Positions 9,876-18,970 are shown, numbered from the stretch's first letter. The stretch: 64,000 nt of DNA from Ignavibacteriota bacterium (GCA_016707525.1 JADJHP010000002.1:132501-196500), one strand, 5' to 3'. Program-made: numbers and translations. The notes: generated by a model not told the origin, from the letters alone.

Positions 9876-10475
9876 GTGACAGGCCGGCACCACCATGAGA
9901 TCCTCACACCCGATATCCTGCTCGATGCGTATCGTATCGGCTTCTTTCCGATGGCGGAGAGCCGGGACGGCCCGCTCTCGTGGTATTCTCCCGACCCGCG
10001 CGGGATCATTCCCCTCAGGCCGGGCAACATCCCCAGGAGCGTACGCAAGCTCGTCCGCGACGGACGGTTCGAGGTGCGGTTCGACACGTCCTTCGAGCAG
10101 GTCATGCGGGCATGTGCGGAGCGTGAGGAGACGTGGATCTCCGAGGAGATCATCGCGGTCTATACCGCGCTTTTCAAGGTCGGCTATGGGCACAGCGTCG
10201 AGGCCTGGGAAGGTGGAGCGCTTGTGGGGGGGCTGTATGGCGTGGCGATCGGAGGAGCGTTCTTCGGGGAGTCGATGTTCAGCCGGGTATCTGGAACTTC
10301 CAAGGTTGCTCTTGCCTCGCTTATCGTACGGCTTGAAGCGTCCGGCTTTTCACTTCTGGACTCACAATACATTACCCCCCATCTTGCCCAATTTGGGGCC
10401 ATCGAGGTACCTCGCATCGAGTATCTCGCCCTCCTCGAGAATGCCCTCGAAATCGACGTATCCTTCAACGACTGA
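9876..10475 (+). CDS. aat: Leucyl/phenylalanyl-tRNA--protein transferase
   Basis: Cytoplasmic enzyme that adds Leu or Phe from charged tRNA to proteins with N-terminal Lys or Arg, marking them for ClpS-dependent proteolysis. 199 residues, usual size. Family blocks seen: AYRIGFFPMAE near residue 18, WYSPDPRGIIPL, then TWISEEIIAVYTALFKVGYGHSVEAWEGGALVGGLYGVAIGGAFFGESMFS (cited in parts) and LDSQYITPHLAQFGA near the C terminus. GTG start at 9876, nine bases after the preceding stop; no strong ribosome site. Probably cotranscribed with the oxidoreductase. Confidence 0.94.
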   Translation: MTGRHHHEILTPDILLDAYRIGFFPMAESRDGPLSWYSPDPRGIIPLRPGNIPRSVRKLVRDGRFEVRFDTSFEQVMRACAEREETWISEEIIAVYTALFKVGYGHSVEAWEGGALVGGLYGVAIGGAFFGESMFSRVSGTSKVALASLIVRLEASGFSLLDSQYITPHLAQFGAIEVPRIEYLALLENALEIDVSFND

Positions 10476-10556
10476 CCGCCCGTCACATGTTGGAACAATT
10501 TCTGTGATCTGGGATGTGCGCTGCGTCACAACTGGCGAAATCCCGCCGATCTCCTA

Positions 10557-10584
10557 TTGCAAAGGCTGGTGTTTGTGGGTATAT
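10557..10584 (+). promoter_or_regulatory. Sigma-70 promoter upstream of the unknown gene / purC unit
   Basis: TTGCAA (10557-10562), 16-base spacer, TATATT (10579-10584). Transcription would start near 10591, 53 bases before the ATG at 10644. The presence of this promoter argues against a longer reading from a TTG at 10557. Confidence 0.55.
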
Positions 10585-10643
10585 TGTGTGTGAATCAATT
10601 CCTTCTCGCAGCCGCATTCCAAGGTGCCAAGGAGTACTTCCTC

Positions 10644-11045
10644 ATGTCTCTCGCACGAGACGCACACAAGGTGGAACGGGTGACGATCACGCTGGTCCCC
10701 CGTGCAGATGAGCGGACATTGTTGCAGATCCCTTCGACGTTCAACAGGCTTGAACGTACGTACGCCTGGCGGACATCCGGATCGTTGAACTACATGCTCG
10801 TGCCTACGCGCATCTCCAGTCATGAGATCAAAGTGGACCTGTTCGTGGATTCGTTGCGCAAGGGGAAGGGTCATATCAAGAACATTCAGAAGACCGTTCA
10901 GGATTTCGTGAATGCGAAGATCGAGTCCGAGTGGCGCGGATTGAAGCTCGAGAGCATCAGCCGGGCATCCGTTGCTGCACCGCCGACCTCGCAGATCGTG
11001 CGTGGCACGATCGAAGAGATCCTGGGCGCGAGCTTCGAGCGCTGA
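10644..11045 (+). CDS. Hypothetical protein, 133 residues
   Basis: I do not recognise the family. The start at ATG 10644 is set by AAGGAG nine bases upstream. The protein is soluble, mixed alpha/beta in appearance, with no cysteine or membrane segment. It has a beta-rich first half (VERVTITLVPRADERTLLQI, LNYMLVPTRISSHEIKVDLF) and a helical basic middle (KGKGHIKNIQKTVQDFVNAK). It ends 12 bases before purC and is probably cotranscribed with it. A link to purine synthesis is only suggested by position. Confidence 0.65.
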   Translation: MSLARDAHKVERVTITLVPRADERTLLQIPSTFNRLERTYAWRTSGSLNYMLVPTRISSHEIKVDLFVDSLRKGKGHIKNIQKTVQDFVNAKIESEWRGLKLESISRASVAAPPTSQIVRGTIEEILGASFER

Positions 11046-11057
11046 TCCCTCACCCGC

Positions 11058-11957
11058 ATGCCCGCACACGTCATCACGTCCACCGCCGGGGGGCCATTCA
11101 CGCCGTCGCAGCAGGGAAAAGTGCGCGACATCTACGCCCTGGGCGACCGCCTGTTGTTGTGCGCGACCGACCGGTTGTCTGCTTTTGATGTCATTCTCCC
11201 TGACGGTATTCCCGGCAAGGGAGAAGTGCTGACCCGCATTTCGGCCTTCTGGTTCCAGAAGCTCTCGCATGTCGTCCCGCACCATCTGATCTCGATCGAG
11301 CAAGAGGATCTTCCCGAGCCGTTCCGTTCACGTCCGGACATCTTCGCCGGTCGCTCGATGCTGGTGCGCGCCTCGCGGCCGCTGCCGGTCGAGTGCATCG
11401 TGCGCGGGTATCTGTCGGGCTCCGGGTGGAGCGAGTACAAGCGGACGGGCAGCGTCTGTGGCATCACGCTTCCCGCGGGGCTCCGCGAATCGGACGAACT
11501 TCCCGAGCCGATCTTCACGCCGACCACCAAAGCGGCGATCGGCGAGCACGACGAGAACATCACGTTCGAGCAGATGTCGGACATCCTGGGTGCCGGGCGC
11601 GCCCGTGAGGTCCGCGATGTCTCGATCCGCCTGTACAAGGAGGGCGCTGCCCACGCGCGGACGCGCGGCATCATCATCGCCGATACCAAGTTCGAGTTCG
11701 GCGTGGATGAGAAGGGCGGGTTGGTCTGGATCGACGAGGCGATGACGCCGGACTCATCGCGGTTCTGGCCTGTTGCGGCATATGTGCCCGGCGGGGCGCA
11801 ACCGAGTTTCGACAAGCAGTTCGTTCGTGATTACCTTACGGCGATCAAGTGGGACAAGCGGCCTCCGGCACCGTCCCTTCCTGCGGACGTCATCGCGACG
11901 ACCGCACGGAAGTATGGTGAGGCGCTTGCGCTCATCACCGGCAGTTCTCTCCAATAA
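11058..11957 (+). CDS. purC: Phosphoribosylaminoimidazole-succinocarboxamide (SAICAR) synthase
   Basis: Joins aspartate to CAIR using ATP to give SAICAR in purine biosynthesis. 299 residues, the longer type found in yeast Ade1 and many bacteria. Seen: QGKVRDIYALGDRLLLCATDRLSAFD near the N terminus (cited in part), VECIVRGYLSGSGWSEY around residue 112, FTPTTKAAIGEHDENI and the ADTKFEFG metal and nucleotide segment, then DEAMTPDSSRFWP. No other pur genes are nearby. Start ATG 11058; GATCCCTCACCCGC upstream holds no strong ribosome site. Confidence 0.95.
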   Translation: MPAHVITSTAGGPFTPSQQGKVRDIYALGDRLLLCATDRLSAFDVILPDGIPGKGEVLTRISAFWFQKLSHVVPHHLISIEQEDLPEPFRSRPDIFAGRSMLVRASRPLPVECIVRGYLSGSGWSEYKRTGSVCGITLPAGLRESDELPEPIFTPTTKAAIGEHDENITFEQMSDILGAGRAREVRDVSIRLYKEGAAHARTRGIIIADTKFEFGVDEKGGLVWIDEAMTPDSSRFWPVAAYVPGGAQPSFDKQFVRDYLTAIKWDKRPPAPSLPADVIATTARKYGEALALITGSSLQ

Positions 11958-12139
11958 CGGCACTCACACCCGCTGTACCCCCACGCCTGCGGCATGCACC
12001 GCAGACACTGGCTGACCATAGCCATAGCCCCTTCGTCTCAAGTGACGGTTCAACCACCCCTTGCATTAATCAATAAAATTCATTACTTAGCCTTCGTCAC
12101 GTTCCCACCCCTGACATCACATCAGGTGCCTCGCAACCT

Positions 12140-14572
12140 ATGTCCACATCGATCTCCTACGAAAGCATTCTCGAAAGCATCAGTGGCGGTTTTTTCGCCA
12201 TGGATGCCGAATACCGCATTACGTACTGGAATAAGGCGTCGGAAGCGGGGACGGGAATGGCGTCAGCGGATGTGCTGGGGAAGAGCGTTTTTGATGTGTT
12301 TCCGAACGCGCGCGAAGCTGCCATCGGCGAGAAATATCGCCTCGCAATGGAGACGCGTACGTTCCAGTCGATCGACTCCGCCTACCGCGATGAGCGGTTC
12401 GAAAAGTGGTACGACATCCGCATCTATCCGGCGGAGAACGGCCTGTCGGTCTTCTTCCAGGATGTGACCGAGCACAAACAGGAGCAGATGCAGAAGGAGG
12501 TGCTTGTCGAGATCTCCAAGGCCGTGAACACGGCGAGCTCCGTGGACGATCTGAGTCAGCGCTGCGCGAACGTCCTCGCGGTGATGGAGGGGATCCCCTC
12601 GCATCTTGTGTGTGTGTACCTGTACGATGCCCGCGCGAATGAACTCCGCCTCGTTGCTCCCGCGTCCCTCGACATCGACTTCCCCGTGGAGCTCGTCCAT
12701 CAGCGCGTGCACGCAGGTGCAACGACCCTTGCCGCGCGTTCCGCGTACACCAGGGAGCCTGTGGTCACGGGTGCGCTCGCCGAAGGCACGCTCGGCCGGC
12801 TCCTGGACGGTACGGTGGATGATCTCCAGCTCCGCTCCGTCGTCGCGATCCCCCTGCTCGTGCAGCAGGAGGTCCATGGCGTCATCGAGCTCATGACCAT
12901 CAAGGACCCCTCGTACATCGAGGAACGGCTGGCGATCCTCACCGTGATCGCGAACGACCTGGCCGTGGGCCTCAGCCGGCGCAAATTGATCGATGACCTG
13001 CGCATGAAGAACCTCGAGCTCGAAGCGCAGACCGAGAAGACCGTTGAAGCGAGCGACACCCTCAAGAAATTCCTTGCGATGTTCAGCCACGAACTCCGCT
13101 CACCGCTCAATTCGATCATCGGTTTCTCCGAGCTTCTGACGTCGGACCTGCACGATCTGCCGCCCGAGACGATGCGCGAGTTCATGAAGAACATTCAGGT
13201 GAGTGGCAGGCATCTCCAGCAGATCCTCAACGACATCCTGGATCTTTCCAAGATCGAAGCCGGGCAGCTCGAGTTGCATGTGGCGACCTATCCCACGCCG
13301 TACTTTGAAGAGGCGGTGCAGCGCGTCCTTGCAGGGCCGATCGCCGCGAAGCGCATACGTTTGACGTGGGCGCCGGACCCGGAGCTCGACGAACTCGTGG
13401 TGGACCAGACGCGCTTCAAGCAGATCCTGATCAACCTCGTGTCCAATGCCGTGAAATTCAGCCGCGACGGCGGTGTGGTGGAGGTCACGTCCAGGCGTGT
13501 GGGCAACGACATGGTGTTCAGTGTCAGGGACGAGGGCCGTGGCATCCGTCCGGAAGAGATCGCCGGACTGTTCCGTCCGTTCCGCCGCGCCGAAAGTGGC
13601 AAGTCACAGAACCGCGAAGGGGTCGGGCTCGGTCTGGCGATCACGCGGAAACTCGTTGAGCTCCACGGCGGCACCATCTGGATCGAGAGTGAATGGGAGA
13701 AGGGGACCACGGTGTCGTTCCGCATACCGCTGATCGTGGATGCCACCTCCGAGCGCATCATGCAGGCGGGCATGCTGCTGGATGCCCTGAAGCGTGAGAA
13801 CTGGCGCAAGGAGGGCGGCGAGAAACCCCTTGCCCTGATCGTCGAGGATTCTCTGCAGGCGGGCGAACTGCTCAAGGTGTACATCGAATCCGCCGGCTAC
13901 CGTGCGGAGATCGCCAGGAATGGCGCTGATGCCATCGATATGGCGAAACGCCTTCATCCGAACGTCATCACCCTCGACCTGGTGCTTCCGGGGAAGGACG
14001 GGTGGACGGTGATGAAGGAGCTGAAAAAGCATCCGCTCTGCAAACATATCCCCGTCATCATCGTATCTATAATAGACGAGAAGAGCCTCGGCTTCAGTCT
14101 CGGGGCAGCCGAATACTTCGTCAAACCGGTGAACCGTGAGGAGCTTGTGCAGGCGATGGACCGCGTGCACGTGCTCCCGGGCCGCGATACGAAACGCCCG
14201 ACCGTGCTCGTCGTTGACGACGACAAATCGGCGGCCGATCTCGTGCAGGTGATCCTGGAGAATGAAGGCTATCGCGTGCTGAAGGCGAATGATGGTGCGG
14301 ATGGTGTGGCCATGGCGATCCATGAGCGCCCCGATGTGGTGATGCTGGACCTGCTGATGCCGGGGATGTCCGGTTTCGCCGTGGCGCAGCAACTCCGCCA
14401 GGTCCCTGCCACGCGCAATATCCCGATCATCGTGCTGACATCGATGGATGTGGATGAGGAGATGCAGCAGCAACTCGGGTCTTCGGTCTCCGGACTGATG
14501 AGCAAGGGGGCGTTCACGAAGAAGGACCTGCTGCGCGAGATCACCAACGTTGAGAACGCGAGGTGGCCCTGA
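12140..14572 (+). CDS. Hybrid sensor histidine kinase: PAS-GAF-HisKA-HATPase-REC-REC
   Basis: 810-residue cytoplasmic-looking kinase with no membrane helix. Order: PAS (about 5-115, GGFFAMDAEYRITYWNKASE), GAF (about 125-285), HisKA with His317 in SHELRSPLNSIIGFSELL, an HATPase domain with the N box LINLVSNAVKFS and G boxes RDEGRGI and GVGLGLAITRKL, then two receivers with acceptor Asp613 (VITLDLVLPGKDGW) and Asp737 (VVMLDLLMPGMSGF). No output domain follows, so signal must pass to a partner. The next gene, coupled within a few bases, encodes a lone dimerisation domain. The 182-base gap upstream is AT-rich near 12061-12090 (TTGCAT and a weak TTACTT), a plausible promoter. Confidence 0.92.
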   Translation: MSTSISYESILESISGGFFAMDAEYRITYWNKASEAGTGMASADVLGKSVFDVFPNAREAAIGEKYRLAMETRTFQSIDSAYRDERFEKWYDIRIYPAENGLSVFFQDVTEHKQEQMQKEVLVEISKAVNTASSVDDLSQRCANVLAVMEGIPSHLVCVYLYDARANELRLVAPASLDIDFPVELVHQRVHAGATTLAARSAYTREPVVTGALAEGTLGRLLDGTVDDLQLRSVVAIPLLVQQEVHGVIELMTIKDPSYIEERLAILTVIANDLAVGLSRRKLIDDLRMKNLELEAQTEKTVEASDTLKKFLAMFSHELRSPLNSIIGFSELLTSDLHDLPPETMREFMKNIQVSGRHLQQILNDILDLSKIEAGQLELHVATYPTPYFEEAVQRVLAGPIAAKRIRLTWAPDPELDELVVDQTRFKQILINLVSNAVKFSRDGGVVEVTSRRVGNDMVFSVRDEGRGIRPEEIAGLFRPFRRAESGKSQNREGVGLGLAITRKLVELHGGTIWIESEWEKGTTVSFRIPLIVDATSERIMQAGMLLDALKRENWRKEGGEKPLALIVEDSLQAGELLKVYIESAGYRAEIARNGADAIDMAKRLHPNVITLDLVLPGKDGWTVMKELKKHPLCKHIPVIIVSIIDEKSLGFSLGAAEYFVKPVNREELVQAMDRVHVLPGRDTKRPTVLVVDDDKSAADLVQVILENEGYRVLKANDGADGVAMAIHERPDVVMLDLLMPGMSGFAVAQQLRQVPATRNIPIIVLTSMDVDEEMQQQLGSSVSGLMSKGAFTKKDLLREITNVENARWP

Positions 14573-14574
14573 CG

Positions 14575-14874
14575 ATGTCCGCGCCTCCCGAGGACCGTCC
14601 CTCCGACGACCTGACGGTCGAAGAGCTCCTGCACTTCATCGATGCAGAGCACAAAGCGATCCGGACCCTTGCCCATGATGTGGCGAGTCCGATCGGCATC
14701 CTCCGTCTCGCGATGCACGTGTTGAGGACGATGAAGCCGGACGGAGAGAAACGCGAGCAGTATTACGAGACCATGAGTCAGGCGGTTGACAGACTCGAGG
14801 ACCAGATCCGCCGGATGCGGGCACTGACAGAGGTGCCGCCGGGCGGACAACCACCGGACGGGGGACACCCGTGA
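14575..14874 (+). CDS. Stand-alone HisKA-like (DHp) domain protein
   Basis: 99-residue, mostly helical protein. Its centre, RTLAHDVASPIGILRLAMHV (about 35-54), matches the phospho-acceptor helix of histidine kinases (H-[DE]-x-x-[ST]-P-[IL]), and a second helix (YYETMSQAVDRLEDQIRRM) would complete the dimerisation bundle. There is no ATPase domain. ATG at 14575 lies two bases after the stop of the hybrid kinase; a GTG at 14563 is the alternative. It overlaps the next gene by GTGA. It could be a phosphotransfer protein between the kinase's receivers and an outside regulator, or a dominant partner of the kinase. Both are inference. Confidence 0.7.
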   Translation: MSAPPEDRPSDDLTVEELLHFIDAEHKAIRTLAHDVASPIGILRLAMHVLRTMKPDGEKREQYYETMSQAVDRLEDQIRRMRALTEVPPGGQPPDGGHP

Positions 14875-16304
14875 GATCGTGCATGGCGGCGGTGATAGTG
14901 GTTGTGGCAGCGCTCATCGCCGGGTGCAGGGATGATGTTCGCTGGACGACGACCGATCCTTCCGCGGTGGCATGGTATGAGAAGGGGGTGCAGGCATGGC
15001 AGCGGTTCCTGTACCCTGAGGCATTTGCAGCGATCGACAGTGCCCTGAGCCGCGATCCCACGTTCGCGGCCGCATGGGGACGCAGGGCCCTTCTGCTGTA
15101 CTCCACCGGCGATCTCACGACGGCGCGTGCGGCCATCAGCCGCGCACAATCCTTCGCCGAGCATGCAACCCCGCGCGAACGCGACATCATCCGGCTCTGG
15201 TCCTTCCGGATCACCGACCGCCGACAGTCCGAAGCAGACCTTGCCGATTCCCTCATTGCGCGGTACCCCGATGATCCCGAACTCTATCTCATCCGCGGGC
15301 AGTGCTATGAGGGCGACCGCAAGTACGAAGCGGCTGTGGAAGCCTATGCGCAGAGTGTCGAGCGCGACACCGGGTTCGCCCTCGGCGTGATGTCGCTCGG
15401 CTACGCCTACTCGACGCTGGGCGAGCAGGACCGTGCGGTGGAGTACATGCAGCGGTACATCCGGATGGCACCGGATCAGCCCGATCCGCGGGCCTCGTAT
15501 GCCGACATTCTCGTTCGCGCCGGCCGGTACGAAGAAGCGCTGGAGCAGTACCGGGCGGCGCTCGCCATCAAGCCGGACTACTGGTACGCAGTGCGCGAGA
15601 TCGGGACGGTCTATCTTATCAAGGGCCGGTTGCGCGACGCGGAACGGCAATTCGAAGAAGCCGGGAACATGCTGCCACCCAACGGCGCCACCGAGTCGGG
15701 CATGCTCAGGGTTCGCGGTGTGCTCGACATCCAGCGCGGACAGTTCGGCGATGCCGTGGCCCGGTTCCGCGCGGCGCAGATCGTGGATTCATCGTTCATG
15801 AACCAGGCGTATCAACTCGCGTTCGCGTTGAGCCGCCTGAAGCGCTTCGCGGAGGCCCGCGAGGTCGTTGACAGCACCCTGGCGGAGATCGAGCGGCGGG
15901 GATTGGCAGGGACGCAGTACATGGAGGTGTTTCACCTTATCCGTGCGCGGGTATACACCGAGGCCGGCGCGCTTGATTCCGCGAAGGCGGCGTGCGATGA
16001 GGCGTTGGAACTGGCGAACCCTCTGACGCGGGGAAGGGTCTACCTGCATCTGGCACGGGTGCATCTGGCGGCCCGGAACTGGGACGGTGCGATGGATGCC
16101 ATCGAGCGGGCGCTGGCCGTGAACCCGGAAGCGCCGGAGGTACTGCACACACTGACGATGGTCTACGCGGGGATGGGGGACAAGGCGATGGCGGGGGAGA
16201 TCGGTCAACGATTGCTGATGATCTGGCGGGAAGCGGACGCGGACTACCGTCCGCTTCTTGAACTGAAGCGTACCCTCAGGACAGCGGGCGTCCACGTCTC
16301 CTGA
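14871..16304 (+). CDS. TPR-repeat lipoprotein
   Basis: 477 residues with a lipoprotein signal peptide (VVVAALIAGC, Cys19) and many tetratricopeptide repeats from about residue 30 to 460; clear examples are around PELYLIRGQCYEGDRKYEAA, FALGVMSLGYAYSTLGEQDR and WYAVREIGTVYLIKGRLRDA. Likely a periplasmic or outer-membrane-anchored scaffold. GTG start at 14871 overlaps the stop of the previous gene (GTGA), making a three-gene unit with the hybrid kinase. It may therefore be part of the same signalling function, but no enzymatic domain is present. Confidence 0.85.
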   Translation: MRSCMAAVIVVVAALIAGCRDDVRWTTTDPSAVAWYEKGVQAWQRFLYPEAFAAIDSALSRDPTFAAAWGRRALLLYSTGDLTTARAAISRAQSFAEHATPRERDIIRLWSFRITDRRQSEADLADSLIARYPDDPELYLIRGQCYEGDRKYEAAVEAYAQSVERDTGFALGVMSLGYAYSTLGEQDRAVEYMQRYIRMAPDQPDPRASYADILVRAGRYEEALEQYRAALAIKPDYWYAVREIGTVYLIKGRLRDAERQFEEAGNMLPPNGATESGMLRVRGVLDIQRGQFGDAVARFRAAQIVDSSFMNQAYQLAFALSRLKRFAEAREVVDSTLAEIERRGLAGTQYMEVFHLIRARVYTEAGALDSAKAACDEALELANPLTRGRVYLHLARVHLAARNWDGAMDAIERALAVNPEAPEVLHTLTMVYAGMGDKAMAGEIGQRLLMIWREADADYRPLLELKRTLRTAGVHVS

Positions 16305-16313
16305 CGGCCCGCT
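16283..16313. terminator. Candidate hairpin between TPR gene and the iron operon
   Basis: AGCGGGCGTC and GACGGCCCGCT can pair with one bulged G, spanning the stop of the TPR gene and lying just past the end of the convergent MIP18-like gene. No T tract, so only a candidate. Confidence 0.4.
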
Positions 16314-16330
16314 CCCTGTGTGCGGTCTTC

Positions 16331-16654
16331 CTACCCTTTGAGTCCCAGTTTCTTCCGTGCTTCCGGCGTCATCCTCTCCGGCGTCCACGCTGGTTCCCAC
16401 ACGATCCGCACATCGGCTTCTTTGACGCCGGGAAGTCCGAGCACCCGGTTCCGCACGTCCTGGGCGATCATCCCGCTCATGCCGCAGCCCGGGGTCGTCA
16501 GGGTCATCTTCACCCCCACCCAGTCATCGATGATCTTCACGTCATAGATCAGGCCGAGTTCCACGACGTTCACCGGGATCTCGGGATCATAGCACTGCCT
16601 GAGCGCATCGTACACCTGTGCTTCGTTCACGGACGCATTGATGGTCTCACTCAC
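16331..16654 (-). CDS. MIP18/DUF59-family protein (SufT-like)
   Basis: 107-residue protein of the MIP18 (DUF59) family, which acts in iron-sulfur cluster assembly or delivery. Family marks: YDPEIPVNVVELGLIYDV near residues 21-38, TLTTPGCGMSGMI with the conserved cysteine, and a WEPAWTPERMTPEARKKLG ending. The GTG start at 16654 is chosen because it overlaps the stop of the preceding gene (GTGA) and has GGAG eight bases upstream; longer readings on this strand have no support. It is the last gene of the fur-feo operon, which fits a link between iron uptake and cluster assembly. Confidence 0.88.
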   Translation of the reverse strand: MSETINASVNEAQVYDALRQCYDPEIPVNVVELGLIYDVKIIDDWVGVKMTLTTPGCGMSGMIAQDVRNRVLGLPGVKEADVRIVWEPAWTPERMTPEARKKLGLKG

Positions 16655-16845
16655 GATCGCTTCTCCGTTTCCATTGGTGATGATGCAAGATACGGCTTGC
16701 TCTCCGCGGAAGCAAGCGGTGAGCAGTGGCATGACGTGCCGCACTGCCCCACGCCCCGCCGGCGGTAGCGTCTGATCCTCTGCACGAGTATCAGGAGGAC
16801 GGTGCCGGCCACGACCGCCAGTGCTGCGGGTTCCTGCCAGTTCAT
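16651..16845 (-). CDS. FeoB-associated Cys-rich membrane protein
   Basis: 64-residue protein with one N-terminal membrane helix (ALAVVAGTVLLILVQ, about 7-22), a basic patch (RIRRYRRR) and a cysteine cluster (CGTSCHC, about 35-41). This matches the small FeoB-associated family found right after feoB in many bacteria. It begins one base after the feoB stop and overlaps the next start, so all are coupled. The role is thought to be support of FeoB function; the tail after the cysteines (about 22 residues) is longer than in many relatives. Confidence 0.8.
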   Translation of the reverse strand: MNWQEPAALAVVAGTVLLILVQRIRRYRRRGVGQCGTSCHCSPLASAESKPYLASSPMETEKRS

Positions 16846-16846
16846 G

Positions 16847-18970
16847 CTACCCTCCCCATCCGAGCAGTGATCCGCCCTGGTAGACGATCAGCGTGGTGCC
16901 ATACGCCAGTGCGGTCATGTACGCGATCTGGAACGCTGGCCACTTCCAGCTGTTGGTCTCGCGGCGCACCACCGCCACGGTGGACAGGCATTGCATGGCG
17001 AGCACATAATAGATCATCAGGCTCACCGCGGTCAGCAGCGAGAACGTCGGCATGCCGGTCTCCGGGTTCATATCCCCGCGCATCGCATCATAGACCGTCC
17101 GCTCCCCGCCGGTGAGTTCCGGGTCGCGCACGTTGTAGATCGTGGCCATGGCGCTCACGAACGCTTCGCGTTGCAGCAGCGAGGAGATCAGGCCGATGCC
17201 GATCTTCCAGTCGAACCCGAGGGGCCGGATCAACGGCTCGATGGCCTTGCCGGCGCGCCCGGCATAGCTCTGTTCGAGCTGGGTGGACCGTGGTGCATCC
17301 TCGCTGACCTTCGGGTAGGCGGTGAGTGCCCACAGCAGGATCGACACGCCGAGGATGATCGTGCCAGCGGTCTTGAGGAATGCGAGCGAGCGTTCCCAGA
17401 CCTGGTACAGGACGGTGCGGAGCGACGGCATCCGGTAGGCGGGCAGTTCCATGATGAAGAGCGGGGGAGCGCCGCGGAGGAACGTCTTCTTGAAGGCCCA
17501 CGCCATCAGCAACGCCATCACCATACCGAAGAGGTAGAGGGAGAGCAGGGTGATCCCCTGCACCGACAGCACGCCGAACAGCATGGTGGCAGGGATGAAC
17601 GCGCCGATGAGGAGTGAGTAGACCGGGAGGCGGGCACTGCAGCTCATCAGCGGTGCCACGAGGATGGTCGCCAGGCGGTCCTTCGGGTTATCGATGGTGC
17701 GCGTGGCCATGATGCCGGGGATGGCACAGGCGAACGATCCGAGCAGCGGGATGAACGACTTGCCGTGCAGCCCGACCTTGCTCATCAGTTTGTCCATGAT
17801 GAATGCCGCCCGCGCCATGTACCCCGAATCTTCCAGGAGTCCGAGGAAGAAGAACAGGAACACGATCTGCGGCAGAAAGGTCACCACTCCCGCGACTCCG
17901 GCGATGGCACCGTGCACGATCAGTTCACGGAGGTCGCCCGGCGGCATGAGCGAGGTGACGAATGCGCTCAGCGCTTCGAATCCGGATCCGATCCACTCCA
18001 TCGGGACGGTGGCCCAGCTGAAGATGCTTTGAAACATCGTGGCCATCACGAGAAGGAAGATCAGGAATCCCCAGAATCTGTGCGTGACGATGCGGTCGAT
18101 CCGGTCGGTCAGTCGGGCACGTGCGATCTCGGGTGAAGCGACGGCGGCCGCGAGGACCGTGCGGATCCAGGCATAGCGCGACTCCACGAATGCCGATTGC
18201 CGGTCGATGCCGAGGTAGTCGAGTTTTTCGACCGACGCCCGGAGCAGCGATGTCAGGGCGGGATCGTAGCGGTCGGCGTGCGCCGCGAGTGCTTCAGGGG
18301 AGGAGAGGAGTTCGATCGCCTCATGGCTCGCCTGCGGGAGAGGGAGGTGCGAGGCGGTGTGCAGGTGGTCGCGCAGCCGTTCCCACTCCCGCTGGAGCGC
18401 ATCCGATGCGTTCCATGGTGGACGGTGGCCGTTGGTGAGAGAAACGGATGTGATCGCCAGGCGGAGAGCCTCGAGCCCTTCGCCCTTCTGTGCCACGACG
18501 GGTATCACCGGGCACCCGAGGTGGCGGGACAGGGTTCTGGCATCGATGCACATGCCCTGTTCCTGTGCAAGGTCGCTCATCGTCAGCGCGACGACGAGCG
18601 GCAAATGCCGGTCCACCACCTGGGTCACGAGATAGAGATTGCGTTCGAGGTTCGTTGCATCGACCGCGCACAGGACCAGATGTGGTGGAGGGGTATGCGA
18701 TGTGCGACCGAGGAGGATATCCGTGGCCACGCGCTCGTCGGGGGACTGTGCGTGAAGGCTGTACGTGCCCGGGAGGTCGAGGAGTGTGAAGGAGCCTCCG
18801 CCCTTGATCGGGACGCGGCCCTCTTTCTTTTCGACGGTGACACCGGGGTAGTTGCCGACCTTGTGGTGCAGGCCTGTGAGCGCGTTGAAGAGGGTGGTCT
18901 TGCCGGAATTCGGATTGCCGATGAGGGCAACGATACGAGTGTCAGTCACCATGTCCACCGGGCGCGTCAT
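16847..18970 (-). CDS. feoB: Ferrous iron transporter FeoB
   Basis: Inner-membrane Fe(II) importer with a cytosolic G domain, 707 residues from the ATG at 18970, which overlaps the feoA stop (ATGA). G1 is GNPNSGKT (18-25) and G3 is DLPGTYSL (from Asp65). The G4 motif, normally N-x-x-D (NMMD type), reads TMSD (130-133), so the guanine-contacting Asn is Thr. The membrane part holds two gate regions, including LLGSFACAIPGIMATRTI. Switch-I region HHKVGNYPGVTVEKKEG is normal. Operon order fur-feoA-feoB-small protein-MIP18. The G4 change may alter nucleotide preference. Confidence 0.95.
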   Translation of the reverse strand: MTRPVDMVTDTRIVALIGNPNSGKTTLFNALTGLHHKVGNYPGVTVEKKEGRVPIKGGGSFTLLDLPGTYSLHAQSPDERVATDILLGRTSHTPPPHLVLCAVDATNLERNLYLVTQVVDRHLPLVVALTMSDLAQEQGMCIDARTLSRHLGCPVIPVVAQKGEGLEALRLAITSVSLTNGHRPPWNASDALQREWERLRDHLHTASHLPLPQASHEAIELLSSPEALAAHADRYDPALTSLLRASVEKLDYLGIDRQSAFVESRYAWIRTVLAAAVASPEIARARLTDRIDRIVTHRFWGFLIFLLVMATMFQSIFSWATVPMEWIGSGFEALSAFVTSLMPPGDLRELIVHGAIAGVAGVVTFLPQIVFLFFFLGLLEDSGYMARAAFIMDKLMSKVGLHGKSFIPLLGSFACAIPGIMATRTIDNPKDRLATILVAPLMSCSARLPVYSLLIGAFIPATMLFGVLSVQGITLLSLYLFGMVMALLMAWAFKKTFLRGAPPLFIMELPAYRMPSLRTVLYQVWERSLAFLKTAGTIILGVSILLWALTAYPKVSEDAPRSTQLEQSYAGRAGKAIEPLIRPLGFDWKIGIGLISSLLQREAFVSAMATIYNVRDPELTGGERTVYDAMRGDMNPETGMPTFSLLTAVSLMIYYVLAMQCLSTVAVVRRETNSWKWPAFQIAYMTALAYGTTLIVYQGGSLLGWGG

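Noticed and set aside
10557..10643. N-terminal extension of the 133-residue protein from TTG 10557
   Set aside because: This stretch contains a good promoter and the ATG at 10644 has a proper ribosome site.
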